A stretch of 64,000 nucleotides of DNA from Alteriqipengyuania_B sp035481675 (GCF_035481675.1 NZ_JAYJJW010000001.1:1860001-1924000); one strand, 5' to 3'; shown: positions 42,275-51,285, counted from the first letter of the stretch. The notes: generated from the sequence alone by a model not told the origin. Numbers and translations: made by a program.

Positions 42275-42315
42275 GCCGCCCCGCTACTCAGGCCCCGATA
42301 CGCAGGCTCCGTTAC

Positions 42316-43317
42316 TCAGGCGTCGAGGACGATCTTCCCGACGAGGTCGCCGCTTTCCATATACGCATGGGCAGCCGCGGCCTCCGCCAGCGGGAAGCGT
42401 TTCGCCATGATCGGCCGCAGCGATCCGTCTTCGACCAGCGGCCAGGCATTCTCGCGGATGTCGTTCGCGAGCAGCGCCTTGAACGTGTCGTCGCGCGGGC
42501 GCAGCGTCGATCCGGTCAGGACCAGCCGCTTCTGCATCACCTGCGCCATGTTGATTTCCGCCTGCAGCCCGCCCTGCACCGCGATGGTCACGTGGCGACC
42601 GCCGGGCTTCAGGCACTTGATGTTCCGCGCCACGTAATCGCCCGACACCATGTCGAGCACCATGTGCACACCGGCGCCATCGGTGATCCGCTCCACCTCG
42701 GCGGCGAAATCGCTCGTCTTGTAATTGATCGCATGGGCCGCGCCGATGCGGCGGGCGGCGGCGCATTTCTCGTCGCTGCCGCAAGTCACGATGATCTCTA
42801 TGTCGAACGCATTGGCAAGCTGGATCGCGGTGGTGCCGATGCCGCTGGTGCCGCCGTGGACCAGGATCGTCTCCCCATCCTTTGCCATGCCCCGCTGGAA
42901 GACGTTGTGCCATACGGTGAACAGCGTTTCAGGCAGCGCCGCCGCCTCGTGCAGGGGCAGTCCGGCGGGCACCGGCAGGCAATGGCCCGCGTGGGCAAGG
43001 CAGTATTCGGCGTAGCCGCCGCCCGGGACCAGCGCGCAGACGCGGTCGCCGACCGACCATTGCGCCACCCCGTCGCCCAGCTCCGCAATCTCGCCTGCGA
43101 TTTCGAGGCCCGGGGTCTTCGGCGCACCGGGAGGCGGCGGGTAAAAGCCCTTGCGCTGGATCACGTCGGGGCGGTTGACCCCGGCATGCGCCACGCGGAC
43201 CAGCACCTGGCCGGGTCCGGGGCGCGGCATGTCGAGCTTTTCGGGCCGCAGGACATCGGGCTCGCCCGGCGCGTCGTAACCGATGGCGGTCATCGTATCG
43301 ATCATCGTGTCGGACAT
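42316..43317 (-). CDS. NAD(P)H:quinone oxidoreductase, PIG3-like zeta-crystallin family
   Basis: This 333-residue MDR-fold oxidoreductase has no structural or catalytic zinc cysteines. It has VLVRVAHAGVNRPDVIQRKG, PGLEIAGEIAELG, the NADPH motif VHGGTSGIGTTAIQLAN, and GGRHVTIAVQGGLQAEIN with LRPRDDTFKALL, matching the PIG3/YhdH side of quinone oxidoreductases. It reduces quinones or other reactive carbonyls with NADPH; the physiological substrate is unknown. ATG 43317 is taken; a TTG at 43344 extends the frame by nine residues. It is convergent with the lipoprotein gene and divergent from the DUF1192 gene. Confidence 0.9.
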   Translation of the reverse strand: MSDTMIDTMTAIGYDAPGEPDVLRPEKLDMPRPGPGQVLVRVAHAGVNRPDVIQRKGFYPPPPGAPKTPGLEIAGEIAELGDGVAQWSVGDRVCALVPGGGYAEYCLAHAGHCLPVPAGLPLHEAAALPETLFTVWHNVFQRGMAKDGETILVHGGTSGIGTTAIQLANAFDIEIIVTCGSDEKCAAARRIGAAHAINYKTSDFAAEVERITDGAGVHMVLDMVSGDYVARNIKCLKPGGRHVTIAVQGGLQAEINMAQVMQKRLVLTGSTLRPRDDTFKALLANDIRENAWPLVEDGSLRPIMAKRFPLAEAAAAHAYMESGDLVGKIVLDA

Positions 43318-43410
43318 CGCCCCATCCCATCTTGTCGCGGTCAAGCATCCCCCGCTTGCCGCTGCGCTGCCATTGACAGAATCCCGGGGCGGTCACAAGT
43401 TTCCTTGGCG

Positions 43411-43626
43411 ATGGACGAAGACGACCTGCCCCGCCGCAAGGGCGATGCCGCCGACCAGCTTCGGCGCGAGGATCTGGACAGCTATTCGCGGCACGAGCTC
43501 GACGCGCGGATCCAGCTGCTGGAAGCGGAGATCGCGCGCGTCGAGGCGCACCGGGACAAGGCATCGGCCCACATGAAGGCCGCCGACGCGCTTTTCGGCG
43601 GCGGAAAGCCCGCCGGCGAGGGATGA
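43411..43626 (+). CDS. DUF1192 family small protein
   Basis: This 71-residue, highly charged protein begins MDEDDLPRRKGDAADQLRRE and contains the family core LDSYSRHELDARIQLLEAEI followed by ARVEAHRDKASAHMKAADAL, an amphipathic coiled coil. DUF1192 proteins are short alphaproteobacterial coiled-coil proteins of unknown function. The reading frame is open far upstream, but the ATG at 43411 gives the family's usual length and N-terminus. The sigma-32-like promoter of clpA starts 12 bp after its stop. Confidence 0.85.
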   Translation: MDEDDLPRRKGDAADQLRREDLDSYSRHELDARIQLLEAEIARVEAHRDKASAHMKAADALFGGGKPAGEG

Positions 43627-43637
43627 GCGTCGCCCCT

Positions 43638-43665
43638 CTCGAAATTGCCGATCGGCACCCCATAT
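43638..43665 (+). promoter_or_regulatory. Sigma-32 (RpoH) heat-shock promoter of clpA
   Basis: CTCGAAA (43638-43644), a 13-nt spacer and CCCCATAT (43658-43665) match the heat-shock consensus CTTGAAA-N13/14-CCCCATnT with one mismatch in the -35. It is about 120 bp upstream of the clpA start at 43785. Confidence 0.75.
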
Positions 43666-43784
43666 TGTCGTTAACGATGCAGGCGCCGTTCAGGCCGGCC
43701 TGCCATTCTACTCCCGGCGATTCACCATCGGGCTTAAGCACGCCCCGACAGGAACGCTTTCCACGTCAGACCTATGGATAGGTA

Positions 43785-46172
43785 ATGCCAAGTTTCGCAC
43801 AAAGCCTCGAAAAGTCCCTCCACAACGCGCTCGCCGCAGCCAGCGACCGGCGCCACGAATATGCCACGCTGGAGCACCTGCTGCTGGCGCTGATCGACGA
43901 CGACGATGCCGTCGAGGTAATGAAAGCCTGTGGCGTCGACCTCGGCGAACTGGGCGGCGTGGTGCGCCAGTATCTCGACCAGGAATACCAGTCGCTGAAA
44001 GTGGAGGGCGAAAGCGATCCGCAGCCGACCGCCGGGTTCCAGCGGGTGATCCAGCGCGCGATCCTGCACGTGCAGTCGTCCGGCAAGGACACCGTCACCG
44101 GCGCCAACGTGCTGGTCGCGCTGTTTTCCGAACGCGATAGCTACGCCGTCTATTTCCTTCAGCAGCAGGACATGAGCCGGCTGGATGCCGTCAGCTTCAT
44201 CAGCCACGGCATCGGCAAGGGCGGCAAGCAGCTGGAAAGCCGCACGCCCGAAGGCGCCGACGAGGACGCGATGGACGAGGCGGATGCCAAAGCCGGCAAG
44301 AAGGAAACCGCGCTCGACCAGTTCACCGTCAACCTCAACAAGAAGGCGGAAGACGGCAAGGTCGACCCGCTGATCGGCCGCGGGCCGGAAGTGGACCGCA
44401 CGGTCCAGATCCTCTGCCGCCGCAGCAAGAACAACCCGCTCTACGTCGGCGATCCCGGCGTCGGGAAAACCGCCATTGCCGAAGGTCTTGCCCGCAAGAT
44501 CGTGGAAGGCGACGTGCCCGAAGTGCTGCAGGACGCGGTGATCTATTCGCTCGACATGGGCGCGCTGCTCGCCGGCACGCGGTATCGCGGCGATTTCGAG
44601 GAGCGGCTGAAGCAGGTCGTGAACGAGCTCGAGAGCATGCCCGAAGCGGTGCTGTTCATCGACGAGATCCACACGGTGATCGGGGCCGGCGCGACCAGCG
44701 GCGGGGCGATGGACGCCTCCAACCTGCTCAAGCCCGCGCTGTCGAGCGGCAGCATCCGCTGCATCGGTTCGACCACCTACAAGGAATTCCGCAACCACTT
44801 CGAAAAGGATCGCGCCCTGCTGCGCCGGTTCCAGAAGATCGACGTCAACGAACCGACGATCGAGGATACGGTGGAAATCCTGAAGGGCCTGCGCAGCGCG
44901 TTCGAAGACCACCACAAGGTCAAGTACACGCCCGACGCGATCAAGACCGCGGTGGAGCTGTCGGCCCGCTACATCAACGACCGCAAGCTGCCCGACAAGG
45001 CGATCGACGTGATCGACGAAGTGGGCGCGATGCAGATGCTGGTGCCGCCCAGCCGCCGCAAGAAGAAGATCACCGCACGCGAGATCGAGGCCGTGATCGC
45101 GACGATGGCGCGCATCCCGCCGAAATCGGTCAGCACCGACGACAAGAAGGCGCTCGAAGGGCTGGAAAAGGACCTCAAGCGGCTCGTCTTCGGGCAGGAC
45201 AAGGCGATCGAGGTGCTGTCCAGCGCGATGAAACTGTCGCGCGCGGGCCTGCGAGATCCGGACAAGCCGATCGGCAGCTTCCTGTTCAGCGGCCCGACCG
45301 GCGTCGGCAAGACCGAAGTCGCCCGTTCGCTCGCCAGCATCATGGGGATCGAGCTCAAGCGCTTCGATATGTCGGAATATATGGAGCGCCACAGCGTTTC
45401 CCGCCTGATCGGCGCGCCTCCGGGCTATGTCGGTTACGACCAGGGCGGCCTGCTGACCGATGCCATCGACCAGAACCCGCACTGCGTCCTGCTGCTCGAC
45501 GAGATCGAGAAGGCGCATCCGGATCTGTTCAACATCCTGCTGCAGGTGATGGATAACGGCCGCCTGACCGACCACCACGGCAAGACGGTGGACTTCCGCA
45601 ACGTCGTGCTGATCATGACGACCAACGCCGGTGCGGCGATGATGGAAACGCGCGGGATCGGCTTCGGTGACGTGTCGAAGGCCGATGCGGGCGAGGAAGC
45701 GGTGAAGAAGCTCTTCACGCCGGAATTCCGCAACCGCCTGGATGCCATCGTGCCTTTCGCCTATCTGGGCACCGAGACGATCAGCCGGGTCGTCGACAAG
45801 TTCATCCTCCAGCTGGAGCTCCAGCTGGCCGAACAGAATGTCGAGATCACTTTCGATGCCGATGCGCGCGGCTGGCTGGCGAAGCGCGGCTTCGACAAGC
45901 TGTTCGGCGCCCGGCCGATGGCCCGCCTGATCCAGGAAAAGGTCAAGCAGCCGCTGGCGGAAGAACTGCTGTTCGGCAAGTTGTCCGACGGCGGCGAGGT
46001 CGCGGTGAGCGTGAAGGACGACAAACTCGCCTTCGAACTGACCCCGTCTGCTCCCAAGCCCAAGCGCAAGCCGGCGGCGAAGAAGAAGGCGGCAGCGAAG
46101 AAGACGCCCGCCGCCGATGCGACCGGCGAGGATATTGGCGGCGAAGACGGCGGCAGTGACACGCAGGACTGA
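43785..46172 (+). CDS. clpA: ATP-dependent Clp protease ATP-binding subunit ClpA
   Basis: ClpA unfolds proteins and feeds them to ClpP, with ClpS as N-end-rule adaptor. The 795-residue product has the double N-domain (1-145). AAA-1 has Walker A GDPGVGKT (222-229) and Walker B VLFIDEIHT; AAA-2 has GPTGVGKT (503-510), LLLDEIEKAH and the ClpP-binding loop near RGIGFGD. It lacks the long middle coil of ClpB. An unusual tail (about 757-795) is rich in K, A and P (KPKRKPAAKKKAAAKKTPAA) and then acidic. clpS and clpP are not adjacent. A sigma-32 promoter precedes it and a strong terminator follows. Confidence 0.96.
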   Translation: MPSFAQSLEKSLHNALAAASDRRHEYATLEHLLLALIDDDDAVEVMKACGVDLGELGGVVRQYLDQEYQSLKVEGESDPQPTAGFQRVIQRAILHVQSSGKDTVTGANVLVALFSERDSYAVYFLQQQDMSRLDAVSFISHGIGKGGKQLESRTPEGADEDAMDEADAKAGKKETALDQFTVNLNKKAEDGKVDPLIGRGPEVDRTVQILCRRSKNNPLYVGDPGVGKTAIAEGLARKIVEGDVPEVLQDAVIYSLDMGALLAGTRYRGDFEERLKQVVNELESMPEAVLFIDEIHTVIGAGATSGGAMDASNLLKPALSSGSIRCIGSTTYKEFRNHFEKDRALLRRFQKIDVNEPTIEDTVEILKGLRSAFEDHHKVKYTPDAIKTAVELSARYINDRKLPDKAIDVIDEVGAMQMLVPPSRRKKKITAREIEAVIATMARIPPKSVSTDDKKALEGLEKDLKRLVFGQDKAIEVLSSAMKLSRAGLRDPDKPIGSFLFSGPTGVGKTEVARSLASIMGIELKRFDMSEYMERHSVSRLIGAPPGYVGYDQGGLLTDAIDQNPHCVLLLDEIEKAHPDLFNILLQVMDNGRLTDHHGKTVDFRNVVLIMTTNAGAAMMETRGIGFGDVSKADAGEEAVKKLFTPEFRNRLDAIVPFAYLGTETISRVVDKFILQLELQLAEQNVEITFDADARGWLAKRGFDKLFGARPMARLIQEKVKQPLAEELLFGKLSDGGEVAVSVKDDKLAFELTPSAPKPKRKPAAKKKAAAKKTPAADATGEDIGGEDGGSDTQD

Positions 46173-46239
46173 CGCTGCGCCGGCGCAGAGCGACGCTCGT
46201 CGAGCGCGGTTTGCGCCGGATCGGCAGCAGCATTAAGGT

Positions 46240-46272
46240 CTCCCCCGAATTCGTTTTCGGGGGAGATTTTTC
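46240..46272 (+). terminator. Intrinsic terminator of clpA that contains the next gene's ribosome-binding site
   Basis: CTCCCCCGAA (46240-46249) pairs perfectly with TTCGGGGGAG (46256-46265) over a 6-nt loop, followed by ATTTTTCTTG. The TTG at 46273-46275 is the start of the M1 peptidase. GGGGGAG in the 3' arm is its Shine-Dalgarno at 7-nt spacing. The T-tract runs into the start codon. Confidence 0.88.
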
Positions 46273-48009
46273 TTGCGCCACGTCCTTTTGCCGGCCCTCC
46301 TGGCCGCCGCCGCCTTGCCGGCCACGATCCTGCCTGCCGCAGCGCAGGATGCGCCCGCCGAATTGCAGGCACCCCCGCTGGCGGAGCGGACCTCGGCCAG
46401 CGGTTTCGCGCTCACCGCAGCGCAGGCCGCAACCGAGCTGCCGCATCTCGACCTGACGCTGAAAGTCGACCCGGCAACCCGCACCATCGACGGGACTGCC
46501 GATTACACGGTCAAGGCGACCGCGCCGTTGCAGCGCGCCGAATTCGACCTCGACCCCCGTTTCGCCATCACCTCGGTCACGGTGAACGGCCGCCCGGCGC
46601 GCTGGACCAACGATGGCGGGTTCCTGTCCATCGACCTCGGCCGCACCCTGCGCGCCGGCCAGACCGCGAAAGTCGCCATCGCCTGGAACGGCGCGCCGCA
46701 TGTCGCGCGCCGCGCACCGTGGGACGGCGGCTTCGTTTGGAGCGAAACCCCCGAAGGCGCTCCGTGGATCGCCACGGCGGTGCAGATGAACGGCTGCGAC
46801 CTCTTCTGGCCGTGCATCGACCACCCGATCAAGGAAATAGGCCGGCTCGACAGCACCATCGTGGTGCCCGAAGGCCTGACCGCGGCGGGCAACGGCAAGC
46901 TGGTGGGCAGCTCGACCGAGGACGGCTGGACGAGCTGGAACTGGTCCACCCGCAGCCCGAACACCTATGCCGTCGCGCTCAATATCGGGCCTTACGAACT
47001 GGCCAGCACCGAATATGCCAGCCGCTTCGGCAACACGATCCCGCTCAAGTTCTGGCACCTGCCCGGCCACAGCGAGGATGCTGCGGAATTGCTGGAGGAA
47101 ATGAAGAGCTACCTCGATTTCTTCGAGGAGATGATCGGCCCCTACCCCTTTGCCGACGAGAAGGTGGGCCTGGCCGAAACGCCGCATCTCGGCATGGAGC
47201 ACCAGACGATCAACGCCTACGGCAACGAGTTCAAGCCGTCTCCGCAGGGGTACGACTGGCTGGCGCAGCACGAATTCAGCCACGAATGGTTCGCCAACCA
47301 GCTGACCAACACCGCGCCCAACCATATGTGGCTGCACGAAGGGCTGGGCACCTACATGCAGCCCCTGTTCCTGCAGTGGCGCGATGGCGAGGCAGCCTAC
47401 CACGCGGCGCTCGTCACCCAGCGGCAGGGCCTGCTCAACCGCTCGCCGGTCGTGCCGGCAGAGCCGATTACCAGCGCACATTACCTCGACGAGGAAGCCG
47501 GCTGGGGCCGCGACATCTATGGCAAGGGCAGCCAGATGGCGCATACGCTGCGCCAGCTCATCGGCGACGAGGCGTTCTTCACCACCATCCGCCGCATCGT
47601 CTATGGCCGCCCCGACCCGCGCCCGGGCAATTTCGTGCCGCAGTTCGCCGACACGGACGATTTCCAGCGGATCGCGGAAGAGGAAAGCGGACGAGATCTC
47701 GACTGGTTCTTCGATGCCTATTTGCGCGAAGCCGCCCTTCCCGTACTCACCGCGACGCGCAACGGCAGCTTGCTGGAATTGGCGTGGGAGCGGGAAAGCG
47801 GCGAGCCCTTCCCGATGCCGGTCGAAGTGCGCTTCGACGGCCGGCTGGAAACCGTCCCTATGACGGGCGGCACCGGCAGCATTTCGCTCGGCTCCGACAC
47901 GATGCATTACGTGCTCGATCCGATGAACAAGGTGCTGCGCTTCAGCCCGGCCATCGACGAATGGCAGACCTGGATGATGGAGCAGCGCGGCATGCGCCGC
48001 GGCGGCTGA
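46273..48009 (+). CDS. M1 family zinc metallopeptidase (secreted)
   Basis: This 578-residue aminopeptidase-like enzyme has a signal peptide (LLPALLAAAALPATILPAAA, cleavage near AAA-QD). After the beta-rich N-domain, the exopeptidase motif reads GMEH, then the zinc site H333-E334-x2-H337 (HEFSHEW) with E356 in LHEGLGTY at the standard 18-residue spacing. It should remove N-terminal amino acids from peptides in the periplasm or outside. The start is TTG 46273, supported by GGGGGAG at 7 nt and by the signal peptide. It is shorter than PepN because the C-terminal domains are missing, as in many secreted M1 enzymes. Confidence 0.9.
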   Translation: MRHVLLPALLAAAALPATILPAAAQDAPAELQAPPLAERTSASGFALTAAQAATELPHLDLTLKVDPATRTIDGTADYTVKATAPLQRAEFDLDPRFAITSVTVNGRPARWTNDGGFLSIDLGRTLRAGQTAKVAIAWNGAPHVARRAPWDGGFVWSETPEGAPWIATAVQMNGCDLFWPCIDHPIKEIGRLDSTIVVPEGLTAAGNGKLVGSSTEDGWTSWNWSTRSPNTYAVALNIGPYELASTEYASRFGNTIPLKFWHLPGHSEDAAELLEEMKSYLDFFEEMIGPYPFADEKVGLAETPHLGMEHQTINAYGNEFKPSPQGYDWLAQHEFSHEWFANQLTNTAPNHMWLHEGLGTYMQPLFLQWRDGEAAYHAALVTQRQGLLNRSPVVPAEPITSAHYLDEEAGWGRDIYGKGSQMAHTLRQLIGDEAFFTTIRRIVYGRPDPRPGNFVPQFADTDDFQRIAEEESGRDLDWFFDAYLREAALPVLTATRNGSLLELAWERESGEPFPMPVEVRFDGRLETVPMTGGTGSISLGSDTMHYVLDPMNKVLRFSPAIDEWQTWMMEQRGMRRGG

Positions 48010-48046
48010 CAGGAACCAACGCTGCCACCGCCCGCTTGTCCGGGAG

Positions 48047-49078
48047 ATGGCAGCACCGTTCTCCTGGATCCGGCCCGAGCCGTGGGGCATCCACGTGGTC
48101 CCGGCGGACACGTGGATCGACCCGTCGAAGGCGGTACCGCACGCGCTGGTCACCCACGGCCATGCCGACCACGCGCGCGGCGGGCATGGCGAGACCGTCG
48201 CCACGCCCGAAACGCTAGCGATCATGGAATTGCGCTATCGCACCGGGGCACAAGACGATGCGGGGGAAATCCCGCACCGGGCCGTGCCGGTCGAATACGG
48301 CGAGACGATCCGGCTGAAAGGCGGGGTCGATGCGACCTACATCCCCGCCGGCCACGTCCTCGGTAGCGCGCAGATCCTGCTCGAGCATGCGGGCGAACGC
48401 GTGATCTGCACCGGCGACTACAAGCGCCGCGCCGACCCCACTTGCCCGCCTTTCGAAGTCACCCCGTGCGACATCCTTATCACCGAGGCGACTTTCGGTC
48501 TGCCGCTGTTCACCCATCCGCCGGTGGAGCAGGAAATCGGCAAGATCCTGGCGGCGCTGGAGGAAAATACCGATCGCTGCGTGCTCGTGGGCGCCTATGC
48601 GCTGGGCAAGGCGCAGCGCGTGATCGCCGAACTGCGCGCCGCGGGCCATGACCGGACCATCTACCTCCACGGCGCGATGGAACGGATGTGCCGCCTTTAC
48701 GAGGAGCACGGGGTCGCACTCGGCGACCTGAAGCTGGTGAGCGATGCGGACAAGGACGCGATGCGCGGCCACGTGATCGTGTGCCCGCCATCCGCGCTCA
48801 ACGACCGCTGGAGCCGCCGCCTGCCCGATCCCGTTACCGCCATGGCGAGCGGCTGGATGATGGTCCGCCAGCGGGCGCGCCAGCGCAACGTGGAGCTGCC
48901 GCTGGTCATCTCCGACCATGCCGACTGGAACGAACTCACCCGCACGATCCAGGAAGTCGATCCGGTCGAAAGCTGGATCACCCACGGGCGCGAGGAAGCG
49001 CTGCTGCGCTGGCACCAGCTGCACCAGCGCCGCGCCCGGGCCCTGGCGCTGGTCGGCTACGAAGATGAAGACGATTGA
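48047..49078 (+). CDS. Ligase-associated DNA exonuclease (metallo-beta-lactamase/beta-CASP fold)
   Basis: This 343-residue nuclease of the MBL/beta-CASP group is known to accompany an ATP-dependent DNA ligase. The metal motif is THGHADHARGGH near residue 36, with IPAGHVLGSAQILLEH, ICTGDYKRR, TEATFGLPLF and the late VISDHADWNEL. These match the mRNA 3'-processing/SNM1-like family. It precedes the ligase by 16 bp. In other bacteria the set also has a Lhr-like helicase and a phosphoesterase (PdeM); neither is next to it here. It is likely involved in repair of damaged DNA ends. Confidence 0.93.
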   Translation: MAAPFSWIRPEPWGIHVVPADTWIDPSKAVPHALVTHGHADHARGGHGETVATPETLAIMELRYRTGAQDDAGEIPHRAVPVEYGETIRLKGGVDATYIPAGHVLGSAQILLEHAGERVICTGDYKRRADPTCPPFEVTPCDILITEATFGLPLFTHPPVEQEIGKILAALEENTDRCVLVGAYALGKAQRVIAELRAAGHDRTIYLHGAMERMCRLYEEHGVALGDLKLVSDADKDAMRGHVIVCPPSALNDRWSRRLPDPVTAMASGWMMVRQRARQRNVELPLVISDHADWNELTRTIQEVDPVESWITHGREEALLRWHQLHQRRARALALVGYEDEDD

Positions 49079-49094
49079 GGGAGGCGCCTGACCG

Positions 49095-50690
49095 GTGGAA
49101 GAGTTCGCCGCCCTGATCGATCGGCTGGTCTATACCCGCAGCCGTAACGAGAAGTTGCGCCTGATCGCGGAATATTTACGCGCCACGCCCGATCCCGATC
49201 GCGGCTGGGCACTGACCGCGCTGACCGACGGGCTGGACTTCCCCGCGGTCAAATCGAGCACCATCCGCAACGTGATGAAGGAGCGGGTCGATCCGGTCCT
49301 GTGGACGCTCAGCCGCGATTTCGTGGGCGATACGGCAGAGACGGCGAGCCTGCTGTGGCCCGCGCCGGCGCATGACGGCACGAAGCCACCGTCGGTAGGC
49401 GAAACCGTTGATTTGCTTGGCAAGATGACGCGCGCCAACGTGATGGCCGAGCTGCCCAAGCTGCTCGACCGGCTCGATATCTCGGGCCGCTATGCCCTGC
49501 TCAAGCTTGCCACGGGGGCAATGCGGATCGGCGTGTCCTCGCGTCTCGGCAAGGTCGCCTTCGCGCAGGCGTTCGACGTATCAGTGGAGGATGTCGAGGA
49601 GTACTGGCACGGGCTGCAGCCGCCCTATGCGGAGCTGTTCGCCTGGGCCGCCGATGGCGCGGATCCGCCCGACATCGCCAACCTGCCGACCTTCCGACCC
49701 TTCATGCTCGCCCATCCGCTGGAAGAGACGGTCGTCGACCTGGCCGACTATGCCGCGGAGTGGAAATGGGACGGCATTCGCGTGCAACTGGTCCACGCGG
49801 GCGGCGAAACGCGGGTCTATTCGCGCAGCGGCGACGATATTTCCGCGACTTTCCCGGAAATGGTCGATGCCCTGGCGATCCCGGCCGTGCTCGACGGGGA
49901 ATTGCTGGTGCGGGGAGACACGCAAGGCGGTGCGGAAGGCGGCGCGGCTAGCTTCAACGCGCTCCAGCAGCGTCTGGGGCGCAAGACGGTCAGCAAGAAG
50001 ATGCTGCGCGAAAGCCCCGCCTTCGTGCGCTTGTACGACGCGCTGATCCTGGATGGCGAGGACTTGCGCAAAAAGGGTTGGGAGCAGCGCCGCGCCCGGC
50101 TCGAGAGTTTCATGGCGCGCCTGCCCGGCACGCATTTCGATATCTCCCGCATCGTCGAAGCGGAGAATTTCGACGCGCTGGCAAAAATCCGCGAGGGCAC
50201 GCGCGACGATGCGATCGAAGGGCTGATGCTGAAGCGCCGCGACAGCCCCTACGTCGCCGGGCGCCGCACCGGCCTGTGGTACAAGTGGAAGCGCGACCCG
50301 CTGCTGATCGATTGCGTGCTGATGTACGCCCAGCGCGGCAGCGGCAAACGATCGAGCTTCTTTTCCGATTACACGTTCGGCTGCTGGGACGGCGATCCCG
50401 ATGCGGGCGCGGAGTTGTTGCCGGTGGGCAAGGCCTATTCCGGCTTCACCGACGACGAGCTGAAGAAGCTCGACCGGCATGTAAGGCAGAACACCACCAA
50501 CCGTTTCGGCCCGGTGCGCGAAACCAACAAGAGCCTGGTGTTCGAAGTCGCCTTCGACAGCGTGCACGAGAGCAAGCGCCACAAGTCCGGCCTCGCCATG
50601 CGCTTCCCGCGCATCCATCGCATCCGCTGGGACAAGCCGGTGCACGAAGCTGACCGGATCGAGGCCTTGCGCGCGCTCGTCCGCGACTGA
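49095..50690 (+). CDS. ATP-dependent DNA ligase (cisplatin damage response type)
   Basis: This 531-residue ligase has an N-terminal helical DNA-binding domain (about 1-200; ARANVMAELPKLLDRLDISG). The adenylation domain has active-site K224 in EWKWDGIRVQL, with VYSRSGDDIS and EGLMLKRRDSPYVAGRR. A C-terminal OB domain ends RFPRIHRIRWDKPVHEAD. It is of the type found next to a ligase-associated exonuclease rather than LigD. It seals nicks using ATP, in addition to the NAD-dependent LigA. The start is a GTG at 49095; GGGAGG lies upstream. Confidence 0.95.
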   Translation: MEEFAALIDRLVYTRSRNEKLRLIAEYLRATPDPDRGWALTALTDGLDFPAVKSSTIRNVMKERVDPVLWTLSRDFVGDTAETASLLWPAPAHDGTKPPSVGETVDLLGKMTRANVMAELPKLLDRLDISGRYALLKLATGAMRIGVSSRLGKVAFAQAFDVSVEDVEEYWHGLQPPYAELFAWAADGADPPDIANLPTFRPFMLAHPLEETVVDLADYAAEWKWDGIRVQLVHAGGETRVYSRSGDDISATFPEMVDALAIPAVLDGELLVRGDTQGGAEGGAASFNALQQRLGRKTVSKKMLRESPAFVRLYDALILDGEDLRKKGWEQRRARLESFMARLPGTHFDISRIVEAENFDALAKIREGTRDDAIEGLMLKRRDSPYVAGRRTGLWYKWKRDPLLIDCVLMYAQRGSGKRSSFFSDYTFGCWDGDPDAGAELLPVGKAYSGFTDDELKKLDRHVRQNTTNRFGPVRETNKSLVFEVAFDSVHESKRHKSGLAMRFPRIHRIRWDKPVHEADRIEALRALVRD

Positions 50691-50717
50691 GCGGGCAGCA
50701 AAGTCGCCTTGCGCAAC

Positions 50718-51284
50718 TTATCCGGCGGCGTCGATCGCCTTGCGGTGCGCCTTTGCATTCTCGGCATAATGCGCAACGCCGATGCGCATGCCGGCTATGG
50801 CCGCATCGTCCAGGTCGCGCATCTTGCGGGCCGGGCGGCCGCCCCACAGTTCGCGCGCGCCCATGACTTTGCCTTCGGTCAGCATCGCGCCAGCGGCCAG
50901 CATGGCATCGCTGCCGATCACCGCCTTGTTCATGGCGATGGCGCCCAGCCCCACGAAACCGCGATCCTCGATCCGGCATCCGTGAATCATCGCCATATGG
51001 CCGATCAGAACGTCGTCGCCGATCAGCAGCGGCGAACCATCAGGATCGCCCGGACGTTCCGGGTCGCAATGCAGCACGCTGCCGTCCTGCACATTGGTGC
51101 GCGCGCCGATCACGATGCGGCTGACATCGGCGCGCAGCACGCAATTGTACCAGACCGAACTGTCCACCCCGATCTCGACATCGCCGATGATCGTGGTGCC
51201 GGGCGCGATGAACGCGCTGTCGTGGATGCGCGGGCTCTTGCCGTGAATGGGGATGATGCGGGTGCCGGGCTGGGGTGCTGTCAT
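50718..51284 (-). CDS. Gamma carbonic anhydrase family protein
   Basis: This 188-residue protein has a left-handed beta-helix of hexapeptide repeats (FIAPGTTIIGDVEIGVDSSV, WYNCVLRADVSRIVIGARTN, VQDGSVLHCD, PLLIGDDVLIGHMAMIHGC, RGFVGLGAIAMNKAVIGSDA). The metal histidines are H in VLHCD and two in IGHMAMIHG, so zinc or iron binding is intact. Members hydrate CO2 or act as related enzymes such as YrdA/PaaY. The start is ATG 51284, one base from the preceding stop. It is the last gene of the M23-hemB-GNAT-synthase operon. Confidence 0.92.
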   Translation of the reverse strand: MTAPQPGTRIIPIHGKSPRIHDSAFIAPGTTIIGDVEIGVDSSVWYNCVLRADVSRIVIGARTNVQDGSVLHCDPERPGDPDGSPLLIGDDVLIGHMAMIHGCRIEDRGFVGLGAIAMNKAVIGSDAMLAAGAMLTEGKVMGARELWGGRPARKMRDLDDAAIAGMRIGVAHYAENAKAHRKAIDAAG

Positions 51285-51285
51285 C

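Noticed and set aside
45943..48225. Open frame of 760 codons on the - strand across the clpA end, the terminator and the M1 peptidase
   Set aside because: It crosses an intrinsic terminator, has a low-complexity product, and is opposite two well-supported genes.
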